From assembly GCA_021828525.1 (NCBI GenBank), contig JAJZGM010000101.1, positions 1 through 5,328 on the forward strand: a stretch of DNA of 5,328 nucleotides, written 5' to 3'. The DNA is from Nitrospirota bacterium (GTDB lineage: Bacteria > Nitrospirota > Leptospirillia > Leptospirillales > Leptospirillaceae). Both the position numbers and the translations under genes were made by a program. How positions within the stretch are numbered: the stretch's first letter is position 1; every line of letters starts with the position of its first letter. The notes below the pieces were generated by a model. It was given only the letters and a program-made list of their open reading frames with translations. It had not been told where the DNA came from and did no database searches. Positions 1-5,328 of the stretch are shown piece by piece.

Positions 1-1
1 C

Positions 2-1522
2 GATCTAGGGGTCCCCTTCGTCCTGATCGGGGAAAAGATCAATCCGACCGGAAAGAAACTCTTCTCGGAGGCGATTGCCGAGGGCCGGACCGACCTGATC
101 GTCGCTGAAGCCAGAAAGGAAGCGGCTGCCGGAGCCCATGCCCTGGACGTGAATGTCGGTGTTCCCCTGGTCGACGAAGCCCGGATGATGGAAAAGGCCA
201 TCACCGCCATCGGCAACGTGGTCTCCCTTCCACTCGTGATCGACTCCTCCTTTGCCTCAGCGCTCGAGGCGGGACTCCGCCTCTACCCCGGCCGGGCCCT
301 GGTCAATTCGGTCAATGCCGAAGAGGAGCGGATCGAAGAGGTTCTCCCCCTGATCCGACGCTACGGAGCGGCGGTGATCGGCCTCCTCTCCGGGGAGGAC
401 ATTCCGGAAAAGGCCATCGACCGGATCAAAAATGCCGAGAAGATTCTCAGGGCGGCAGAACGCTACGGACTCAGGCCCGAGGACATCGTCTTCGATACCC
501 TGGCCCTTACGGTCTCCGCTGTCCAGGAGGCCTCCCGGCAGACACTCGAGACTATCCGCATCCTGAAGACGGAATGGAACGCCCGGACGATCGTCGGCCT
601 CTCCAACGTCTCCTTCGGGCTTCCCGTACGAAAGACCGTCCACGACACCTTCCTCGCCATGGCCATCGGATCCGGCCTCGACGGCGCGATCTGCGACCCC
701 TACGATCCTCTTCTCCACCAGACCGTGGCGGCGGCAAGCCTTTTCTCCGGCCGAGACCCCGAATGCCGGGTTTTCATGGAAAAGGCCGCCGCCTGGACTC
801 CGCTCGTTCCTTCAGCCGCGGGACCCCAGACCGGATCCCCCGCAGCCGGGTCCACTCCGGACCATCCGCTTTCCACCCCTGAAAAGATCGAAAGGGCGAT
901 CATCGAGGGGGAACGCGAGGCGATCGGGCCCCTCGTCAACCAGGCCCTGGCCGAAGGGACACCCCCATTCTCGATTTTCGTCGACCTCATGACGCCGGCC
1001 ATCAGAAAACTGGGCGACCTCTTCGGCCAGCGACTCAAATTCATCCCCCATCTGATCGCCGGGGCCGATACCATGAAGAAGGGGGTCGAGGTCCTCCAAC
1101 CCTACATTGAAGCCAAGGGGCCCACCGAGCCTAAGGGAACGATCGTCTTTGCCACCGTCAAGGGAGACATCCACGACATCGGGAAAAATATCTGCATTCT
1201 CATGCTGAGAAACTTCGGCTACCGTGTGATCGACCTCGGGCGGAATGTGCCCCTCGAGACGATCCTCGAGGCAGCGGAGAAGGAGAAGGCCCAGATCATT
1301 GCCCTCTCCGCCCTGATGACCACGACGATGATCCAGATGAAGATCGCCCTCGACACAGTGCGGGAGCGTAATCTTCCCTTCAGGGTCATGGTGGGAGGAG
1401 CCGTGGTGACGCCGAAGTTTGCGACAGAAATAGGTGCGGACGGTTACGGCAAGGATGTGGGCGAGGTTGTGCCTCTCACGGAGCGAATCCTGGCCGAGCT
1501 TGAGAAGAAGACCCACCCCTGA
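2..1522 (+). CDS. metH: Cobalamin-dependent methionine synthase-type methyltransferase, pterin- and B12-binding domains (5' end outside window)
   Basis: Methyl transfer from 5-methyltetrahydrofolate to a protein-bound cobalamin, most likely for homocysteine methylation in the cytoplasm. The frame is open from the window edge, giving 506 visible residues. The GTG at 149 lies inside the conserved pterin-domain stretch GAHALDVNVG and is not the start. Visible residues 6-240 are a pterin-binding TIM barrel: GEKINPTGKK (10-19), LDVNVG, NSVNAE, VFDTL and GLSNVSFGLP (199-208) supply the Asp/Asn residues that contact folate in this family. A Pro/Ala/Gly/Ser linker (about 269-291) leads to a methionine-synthase-type four-helix cap (293-370), then a Rossmann B12 domain (378-506) with GDIHDIG. 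His391 there is the expected lower cobalt ligand; SALMTTT and VGGAVV complete the site. The protein stops after the B12 domain, so the C-terminal AdoMet reactivation domain of E. coli MetH is absent. Whether an N-terminal homocysteine domain exists cannot be seen. The alternative is a corrinoid methyltransferase of another one-carbon pathway. The family is certain; the exact acceptor is inferred. Confidence 0.88.
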   Translation, partial: DLGVPFVLIGEKINPTGKKLFSEAIAEGRTDLIVAEARKEAAAGAHALDVNVGVPLVDEARMMEKAITAIGNVVSLPLVIDSSFASALEAGLRLYPGRALVNSVNAEEERIEEVLPLIRRYGAAVIGLLSGEDIPEKAIDRIKNAEKILRAAERYGLRPEDIVFDTLALTVSAVQEASRQTLETIRILKTEWNARTIVGLSNVSFGLPVRKTVHDTFLAMAIGSGLDGAICDPYDPLLHQTVAAASLFSGRDPECRVFMEKAAAWTPLVPSAAGPQTGSPAAGSTPDHPLSTPEKIERAIIEGEREAIGPLVNQALAEGTPPFSIFVDLMTPAIRKLGDLFGQRLKFIPHLIAGADTMKKGVEVLQPYIEAKGPTEPKGTIVFATVKGDIHDIGKNICILMLRNFGYRVIDLGRNVPLETILEAAEKEKAQIIALSALMTTTMIQMKIALDTVRERNLPFRVMVGGAVVTPKFATEIGADGYGKDVGEVVPLTERILAELEKKTHP

Positions 1523-1647
1523 CGACAGAGGAGTGCAGGAGTCCGCGCGCCCCCTTGCCCTCTCCCTGAAGGACGCCGGGATTCACGCTCACCGTGGCCC
1601 CTCTTTCCTCTCTCGCCCCATCAAAGGTCCCTGTGACAGCCTAAAAG
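1523..1647. other. Convergent intergenic spacer, C-rich, no clear intrinsic terminator
   Basis: This 125-bp gap separates the stop codons of the + strand methyltransferase and the - strand metallo-hydrolase. I looked for a GC stem followed by a T-run in both directions and found only a 4-bp stem (CACG/CGTG around 1584-1596) with no T-tract. The + strand is strikingly rich in C and T and poor in G over long stretches (for example 1549-1567 and 1598-1620). That composition is compatible with Rho-dependent termination of the methyltransferase transcript, which is inference only. Confidence 0.5.
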
Positions 1648-2433
1648 CTAGACAACAATCCTGAGCCCGTCGTAGGCAGGACTTATTCCGGGAGGGAGTT
1701 CCTTCTCGAGTGTGGCGTGGTCCATGCGGTGGGACAGGTGCGTGATGTAACCCTGACGCGGGCCGACTTCGGTGATCTCGGCCACTGCCTGGGAAAGGCC
1801 GAAGTGGGACTCGTGCGGCTCATAGCGGACCGCCCCCACGATCATCGTGGACGCGCCCTTCATCACCCGCTTTCCCTCCGGAGGAACCGCATTGCAGTCG
1901 GTCAGATAAACCAGGTCCCCGATCCGGAGGGCGGTGTTCATCACCGGACCATGCTCCACAAGAAAGGGCGTCACGAAAACTCCATGGATTTCCATGGGCC
2001 CCGGAAGCTCCCTGGGCACAAGCTTAGGCCGGGTGACCCCCTCCCTGTTCACATCGGAAAAGGCATAGGAAAACATTGTCCGTATCCGCTCAAGGACCCG
2101 GGGCGGGGCATAGATGGGAATCTCTTCCTGCATGATGAAATTGAAGGTCCGGAGCTCGTCCAGCCCCAGGACGTGGTCGGCATGGGCATGGGTGTAAATG
2201 ACGGCATCGATCCGGGAGAGGCCTTCCCGAAGGGCCTGGAAGCGGAGATCGGGGGCGGTGTCGACCAGGATGTTCTTTCCGCCTGACGAGACAAGGATCG
2301 ACGAGCGGGTTCGCCTGTTCCGGAGATCGGGAGACTGGCAGACAGGGCAGGAACAGCCGATCATGGGAACACCCACTGATGAGCCGGTTCCCATAAAGAG
2401 AGCGGTGAGGGCCGGGGAGGAGGGAGCGATCAT
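1648..2433 (-). CDS. MBL-fold metallo-hydrolase, PhnP-like (COG1235)
   Basis: A cytoplasmic metal-dependent hydrolase of the metallo-beta-lactamase fold, probably a phosphodiesterase. Its 261 residues are close to the family norm (E. coli PhnP is about 250). Motifs in order: GTGSSVGVP (15-23); CSCPVC with Cys27, Cys29 and Cys32, matching the spacing of the extra structural zinc site of PhnP; VDTAPDLR (57-64); the metal-binding THAHADH (His82, His84, Asp86, His87); VEHG (His161); LTDCN (Asp179); HESHFGL (His207/His210); HLSH (His232/His235); and the family-typical ending PAYDGLRI. All expected metal ligands are present, so it should be active. The start at 2433 has a strong GGAGG site, and the next Met (residue 14) would cut the first beta strand. 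It follows the cyclophilin gene by 39 nt, apparently in the same transcript. No phosphonate (phn) gene is visible nearby, so the PhnP reaction on 5-phosphoribosyl 1,2-cyclic phosphate is possible but unproven; the substrate is unknown and I give no symbol. Confidence 0.88.
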   Translation of the reverse strand: MIAPSSPALTALFMGTGSSVGVPMIGCSCPVCQSPDLRNRRTRSSILVSSGGKNILVDTAPDLRFQALREGLSRIDAVIYTHAHADHVLGLDELRTFNFIMQEEIPIYAPPRVLERIRTMFSYAFSDVNREGVTRPKLVPRELPGPMEIHGVFVTPFLVEHGPVMNTALRIGDLVYLTDCNAVPPEGKRVMKGASTMIVGAVRYEPHESHFGLSQAVAEITEVGPRQGYITHLSHRMDHATLEKELPPGISPAYDGLRIVV

Positions 2434-2443
2434 CCTCCCCTCC
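2434..2443 (-). promoter_or_regulatory. Ribosome binding site of the MBL-fold hydrolase gene
   Basis: On the - strand GGAGGGGAGG directly precedes the ATG at 2433. The upstream GGAGG leaves 5 nt to the start codon, which is good spacing and supports this start. With only 39 nt between the cyclophilin stop and this ATG, there is little room for a separate promoter and none is visible. Confidence 0.75.
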
Positions 2444-2472
2444 GGCAGTTCAGTTTTATCTCCCGAAAGATC

Positions 2473-3126
2473 TCAAGGAGCAACGCGAAGGATCTTGACA
2501 TGGAGAACAGTCACAGGATTGACCGGCCGGTCACGGCGATCGGTTGGGACTTCGGAGATCTTGTCGGCGACATCCTGTCCCGCCACGACCTGTCCGAAGA
2601 CCGAGTAGTTCCCGTCGAGCCAGGTAGCCGGGGCGACGGTGATGAAGAACTGGCTTCCGTTGGTGTCAGGGCCGGCGTTCGCCATGGCCAGGACGCCCTT
2701 GTGGTCGAAGTGAAGTGTGGGATCGACCTCGTTCTTGAACTGGTAGCCGGGCCCGCCTGTTCCATTTCCCAGGGGATCGCCGCCCTGGATCATGAAGTTC
2801 TTGATCACCCGATGGAAGATGAGTCCGTCAAAGAAGGGGCGTTTCACCTGGGTCCCGGTTCGGGGGTCGATGAAGGGCTTGGTTCCCTCGGCCAGGCCCA
2901 CGAAATTGGCGACCGTCTCGGGGGCCGAGCTCGGAAAGAGCTGGCAGACAATTGTTCCCATCGAGGTTTCGATTTCGGCATATTCCCCCGGAGGCAGAGG
3001 GGCTTTGGTGGCAGATTCGGCGTTTGCTGTCATTGGCAGTCCCTTATCCAAAATGGTGGTTGCAAGTCCCGTGAACAGGACGGCCAGAACCCAGACCGTC
3101 ATCTTGAAAAAACCGCGCGGTTTCAT
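2473..3126 (-). CDS. Exported cyclophilin-type peptidyl-prolyl cis-trans isomerase
   Basis: Catalyses cis-trans isomerisation of Xaa-Pro bonds and acts as a folding helper, here outside the cytoplasm. The 217 residues begin with a Sec-type signal peptide: basic MKPRGFFK, a hydrophobic core at about 9-26, and a probable signal-peptidase I site after Ala36 (TANA|ES). The c-region is rather long and there is no lipobox. The cyclophilin domain spans about 48-215. It has FHRVIKNFMIQGGDP (104-118) with catalytic Arg106 and Gln114, the MAN strand (148-150), GSQFFI (158-163) with Gln159 and Phe161, and WLDG (169-172), where Trp169 matches the cyclosporin-site Trp of human cyclophilin A. The His of eukaryotic cyclophilins after WLDG is replaced (NY follows), a common variation in bacterial members. 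The gene starts inside the typA stop (ATGA, 4-nt overlap), so its translation is probably coupled to typA. The family has several paralogues per genome (ppiA, ppiB), so I assign no symbol. Confidence 0.92.
   Translation of the reverse strand: MKPRGFFKMTVWVLAVLFTGLATTILDKGLPMTANAESATKAPLPPGEYAEIETSMGTIVCQLFPSSAPETVANFVGLAEGTKPFIDPRTGTQVKRPFFDGLIFHRVIKNFMIQGGDPLGNGTGGPGYQFKNEVDPTLHFDHKGVLAMANAGPDTNGSQFFITVAPATWLDGNYSVFGQVVAGQDVADKISEVPTDRRDRPVNPVTVLHVKILRVAP
3107..3126 (-). repeat. Palindromic hairpin with T-run at the typA/isomerase junction
   Basis: Positions 3110-3123 are a perfect 14-bp palindrome, AAACCGCGCGGTTT. On the - strand it begins right after the ATG of the isomerase (codons 2-5) and its 3' arm runs into six T (3112 down to 3107). 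On the + strand the same hairpin is followed by CATTTTTT. As RNA it would form a stem of about 5-6 bp with a GCGC loop. It could act as a weak attenuator or restrict initiation at the isomerase start. The stem is short, with only two G-C pairs outside the loop, and the same bases encode KPRGFF, a normal signal-peptide start, so function is uncertain. Confidence 0.4.
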
Positions 3127-4940
3127 TTTTTCGAGGCCCTCCTTCGTTCCTGCTCATTGAGGATCCGTTTTCTGATACGGAGGCTCTCGGGGGTGACCTC
3201 CATGATCTCGTCGTCCTCCAGGAACTCCAGGGCCTGCTCGAGGCTCAGGATCTTGGGGGGGACGAGGGTGATGGCGTCCTCGGCGGTCGAGGAGCGGATA
3301 TTGGTGAGATGCTTCTTCTTGCAGGGATTGACGGCAAGGTCGGTCGGGCGTGAGTGGGCACCGATGATCATGCCCTCATAGACCTTGGTCCCCGGCGAGA
3401 CGAAGAGGGCTCCCCGGTCCTGGACACTTTCGAGGGCATAGGCCACCGTTTCTCCGGTCTCCATGGAGACAAGGGCCCCGTTGATCCTGCCGGGAATGTC
3501 TCCCTTGTAGGGTCCGTAGCCGTGGAAGGTGTGGTTCAGAAGGCCTGTCCCCTTGGTATCGGAGAGAAATTCGCTCCGGTACCCCAGGAGTCCCCGGGCC
3601 GGAATGAGGTATTCAAGGCGGACATGGCCATCCTTCTGGGGGGCCATGTTGAGCATTTCGCCCTTCCGGGGTCCCAGCTTCTCGATCACCGCACCGACAT
3701 AATCCTCCTGGACATCGACGACAAGGTACTCGTAGGGCTCCTGGCGATTGGCGCCCTCTCCCTTGTAAAGCACATGAGGACGGGAGACCTGAAACTCAAA
3801 GCCCTCCCGCCGCATCGTCTCGATCAGGATTCCGATGTGGAGTTCGCCCCTCCCCGAGACCTTGAAGGCGTCGGGACTGTCCGTCTCCTCCACGCGAAGG
3901 GCGACGTTCGTCCGGATTTCCTTCATGAGACGATCCCGGAGGTTTCGGCTGGTGACGAACTTGCCCTCCTGGCCGCAGAAGGGGGAGTTGTTCACGATGA
4001 ATTCGAGCGAGATGGTCGGCTCGCCGATTTCGATAGGCGGCAGGGATCCAAGCTCAGTCACGTCAGAGAGAATGTCCCCGATCCGGAGATCCTCGAAGAC
4101 GGCGATCAGGATGATGTCCCCCGCCTTGGCGGAAGGAACTTCGACCCGCTTGAGTCCTTCGAAGGAAAGGATCTTCTTGACCTTGTTCTTCTCCACAAGG
4201 GCCCCGTCGACGACACGGGCGATTATCTCCCCGGAGGAGACGTTGCCGCGGACGATCTTGCCCAGGGCGATCTGTCCCAGATAGGAGTCATACTCGAAGC
4301 TGGTCACCTGCATGAGGAAGGGACCGTTCTCGTCCACGTCCGGAGGGGGCACATGGTTGATGATGGTGTCGAAGAGCGGAATCAGGTCGGTGCCCTCCTT
4401 CAGCGGATCGAGGGAGGCGATCCCCTTCTTCGCCGAGGCGAAGACGACAGGGTAGTCCATCTGGGCATCAGTGGCTCCAAGTTCGATGAAGAGACTGAAG
4501 ACCTCGTTCTGGACATCGATGGGCCGGGCGCCGGGCCGGTCGATCTTGTTGATCACGACGACGGGGCGAAGGCCCATGCGGAGAGCCTTGTTCAGGACGA
4601 ACCGGGTCTGGGGCATGGGCCCGTCGAAGGCATCGACCACCAGAAGCACTCCGTCCACAAGGGTGAGGGTCCGTTCCACCTCTCCCGAGAAGTCGGCATG
4701 TCCCGGAGTATCCACGATATTGATCCGGTAGTCCTGGTAGAAAATGCAGGTGTTTTTGGCCAGGATGGTGATTCCCCGCTCCTTTTCCAGGGCATTGGAA
4801 TCCATGACCCGCTCCTCGACCACCTCGTTCTCCCGGAAGACATGGCCCTGCTGGAGCATCTTGTCAACGAGCGTTGTCTTCCCGTGGTCGACGTGGGCAA
4901 TGATCGCTATGTTCCTGGTGTGCAAAAGTGACGCCGTCAT
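3123..4940 (-). CDS. typA: Ribosome-associated translational GTPase TypA/BipA
   Basis: A GTPase of the EF-G/LepA superfamily that binds the 70S ribosome and supports 50S assembly, stress adaptation and growth at low temperature in known species. From ATG 4940 it has 605 residues, the normal family length. GTPase motifs: AHVDHGKT (15-22, G1), ERGITI (54-59, G2), DTPGH (77-81, G3), NKID (131-134, G4) and SAKKG (169-173, G5). A beta-barrel domain 2 follows at about 205-295, then EF-G-like domains III and V, including SGRGELHIGIL (362-372) and the TypA-typical ARGLLGYRSEFL (448-459). The TypA-specific C-terminal domain contains KKHLTNIRSS (542-551) and DDEIMEVTPESLRIRKR (576-592). The frame is open to a GTG at 5135, but that 65-residue extension resembles no TypA, follows the conserved N-terminus MTASLLHTRN, and contains the putative promoter. 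It is the first gene of a likely three-gene operon with the isomerase and the MBL hydrolase. Confidence 0.97.
   Translation of the reverse strand: MTASLLHTRNIAIIAHVDHGKTTLVDKMLQQGHVFRENEVVEERVMDSNALEKERGITILAKNTCIFYQDYRINIVDTPGHADFSGEVERTLTLVDGVLLVVDAFDGPMPQTRFVLNKALRMGLRPVVVINKIDRPGARPIDVQNEVFSLFIELGATDAQMDYPVVFASAKKGIASLDPLKEGTDLIPLFDTIINHVPPPDVDENGPFLMQVTSFEYDSYLGQIALGKIVRGNVSSGEIIARVVDGALVEKNKVKKILSFEGLKRVEVPSAKAGDIILIAVFEDLRIGDILSDVTELGSLPPIEIGEPTISLEFIVNNSPFCGQEGKFVTSRNLRDRLMKEIRTNVALRVEETDSPDAFKVSGRGELHIGILIETMRREGFEFQVSRPHVLYKGEGANRQEPYEYLVVDVQEDYVGAVIEKLGPRKGEMLNMAPQKDGHVRLEYLIPARGLLGYRSEFLSDTKGTGLLNHTFHGYGPYKGDIPGRINGALVSMETGETVAYALESVQDRGALFVSPGTKVYEGMIIGAHSRPTDLAVNPCKKKHLTNIRSSTAEDAITLVPPKILSLEQALEFLEDDEIMEVTPESLRIRKRILNEQERRRASKK
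3137..3143 (-). promoter_or_regulatory. Ribosome binding site of the isomerase gene, inside the typA 3' end
   Basis: On the - strand AGGAGGG lies 10 nt upstream of the ATG at 3126, within the last codons of typA. It gives the isomerase its own strong ribosome site in addition to the ATGA overlap, so both reinitiation and independent initiation are possible. Confidence 0.7.
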
Positions 4941-4948
4941 TCGTTTAT

Positions 4949-4954
4949 CCGCCT
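4949..4954 (-). promoter_or_regulatory. Ribosome binding site deciding the typA start
   Basis: On the - strand AGGCGG, a 5-of-6 match to AGGAGG, sits 8 nt upstream of the ATG at 4940. It supports the 605-residue start over the GTG 195 nt further upstream. Confidence 0.55.
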
Positions 4955-4965
4955 TGTGTTGAACT

Positions 4966-4992
4966 TGAACCCTGGATGCCCGGACCGGTTCA
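4966..4992 (-). repeat. Small inverted repeat in the typA leader
   Basis: TGAACC (4966-4971) and GGTTCA (4987-4992) are perfect 6-bp inverted arms around a 15-nt loop, extendable by one G-U pair. TTGAAC is also tandemly duplicated at 4959-4970. The hairpin would lie in the inferred 90-nt untranslated leader, about 12 nt upstream of the ribosome binding site. It does not itself cover the ribosome site or start codon. A role is not shown by sequence alone. Confidence 0.3.
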
Positions 4993-5036
4993 GAAAATGC
5001 ATGAACAAATCTGGCAAGAAAAATAGCAGAACCACT

Positions 5037-5066
5037 ATGATAGGCGATCCTCCCCAGAAAGGTCAA
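5037..5066 (-). promoter_or_regulatory. Sigma70-type promoter for typA and downstream genes
   Basis: On the - strand the -35 box TTGACC (5066-5061, 5 of 6 to TTGACA) and the -10 box TATCAT (5042-5037, 5 of 6 to TATAAT) are separated by 18 nt. Transcription would begin near 5030, leaving a leader of about 90 nt before the typA ATG. There is no extended -10 TG. It is the best promoter-like pair I noticed in the typA upstream region, and it is correctly placed and oriented for the three-gene operon. Confidence 0.6.
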
Positions 5067-5250
5067 TTCTGGCCACTCGCCCGCACCAGCCCTTGCTCCA
5101 GAGATTTGTCCCCTGCTTGCCGAACCAGGGACCACATCAGGATTTCTCTATCCGCGACACCGGGAGAAGGTGCGGGCAGGAGATGGACTTCGCTGGGAAT
5201 ATGGGGATTCGGAAAAATCCAGCTCCCATGGCCCGGGATCGCACAAGATG

Positions 5251-5284
5251 AAGGTGGCCGGGGCCCAGTCAGCCACGCCTTTTT
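5251..5284 (+). terminator. Weak candidate intrinsic terminator reading rightward
   Basis: On the + strand AAGGTGGC (5251-5258) can pair with GCCAC (5272-5276) and, past a 2-nt bulge, CTT, around a 13-nt loop containing GGGGCCC. Five T (5280-5284) follow. The stem is short and interrupted, and no + strand gene ends just upstream, so it may be chance or may stop antisense transcription. Confidence 0.25.
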
Positions 5285-5328
5285 CTGAGACATTGAAAAT
5301 TGGTTTCGATTCAGGCTCTGAAATTTTT

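Larger units (their letters stand above)
4941..5328. other. Upstream region of typA with no supported gene
   Basis: These 388 bases hold the typA leader and promoter in their first third. From 5067 to the edge I find no tRNA or recognisable protein. A - strand frame is open from the window edge to a stop at 5063, including an ATG at 5293 without a ribosome site (76 codons from there). It is rich in Pro, Ser and Trp and resembles no family, although the 3' end of a gene lying to the right cannot be excluded. A + strand frame at 4956-5288 (110 codons) is likewise unconvincing. Confidence 0.55.

Noticed and set aside
149..151. GTG as start codon of the methyltransferase
   Set aside because: It falls inside the conserved pterin-domain core (DVNVG), and the frame stays open with clear family sequence to the window edge.
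812..1516. Open frame of 234 codons on the - strand opposite the B12 domain
   Set aside because: Antisense shadow: the + strand carries the DxHxxG cobalamin motif and continuous family similarity, while this frame is low-complexity and rich in His, Asp and Gly.
1434..1664. Small + strand frame bridging the convergent spacer
   Set aside because: It overlaps the methyltransferase end out of frame and has no ribosome site or recognisable similarity.
1717..2286. Open frame of 189 codons on the + strand opposite the MBL hydrolase
   Set aside because: Antisense shadow; the - strand encodes the complete HxHxDH hydrolase.
2495..2500. TTGACA on the + strand, a perfect -35 box
   Set aside because: No suitable -10 box follows at 16-19 nt, and the bases are codons for the C-terminal strand of the cyclophilin on the other strand.
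2500..3381. Open frame of 293 codons on the + strand opposite the cyclophilin gene
   Set aside because: Antisense shadow of a gene with intact cyclophilin motifs; it has no recognisable domain and crosses the typA junction.
3354..4931. Open frame of 525 codons on the + strand opposite typA
   Set aside because: It lies fully antisense to an unmistakable TypA, matches no family I recognise, is very rich in Asp, Gly, Leu and His, and is explained by codon bias of the GC-rich - strand gene.
4941..4992. GGTTCAAG on the - strand, resembling a tRNA T-loop
   Set aside because: The flanking bases cannot form a 5-bp T-stem, and there is no acceptor, D or anticodon arm, so it is not a tRNA.

Overview
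The window comes from a fairly GC-rich bacterial chromosome and holds four recognisable protein-coding genes in two convergent blocks. All four read as ordinary housekeeping or metabolic families. I see no rRNA, tRNA, CRISPR array, transposase, integrase or phage gene. The gene set (an anaerobe-style cobalamin methyltransferase, a PhnP-like metallo-hydrolase, a secreted cyclophilin and TypA/BipA) and the strong GGAGG-type ribosome binding sites would fit a Gram-negative bacterium, for example of Nitrospirota or Desulfobacterota type. That assignment is a guess, because no gene here is lineage-diagnostic by eye.

Left block, + strand (2-1522): the 3' part of a cobalamin-dependent methyltransferase of methionine-synthase type. 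It carries a methyltetrahydrofolate (pterin) domain, a linker, a B12 cap and a B12-binding domain, and it ends straight after the B12 domain. Its start lies outside the window. A 125-bp C-rich convergent spacer (1523-1647) follows and holds no convincing intrinsic terminator.

Right block, - strand, transcribed right to left (about 5066 to 1648): a sigma70-like promoter (5037-5066), a leader of about 90 nt with a small inverted repeat, then typA (start 4940), a Sec-secreted cyclophilin-type peptidyl-prolyl isomerase, and a PhnP/COG1235-like MBL-fold hydrolase. typA and the isomerase overlap by 4 nt (ATGA), and a 39-nt gap precedes the hydrolase, so the three genes look like one operon. The typA frame stays open 195 nt upstream of its true start, but the promoter sits inside that extension, which argues for the 605-residue start.

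The right edge (5067-5328) holds no gene I can support. It has a weak hairpin/T-tract on the + strand and a short open frame on the - strand that runs off the window.

The least ordinary signals are a 14-bp perfect palindrome (3110-3123) followed by a T-run, placed on the typA/isomerase junction, and the coupling of a ribosome-associated GTPase to an exported foldase. I found no evidence of a new multi-gene system.
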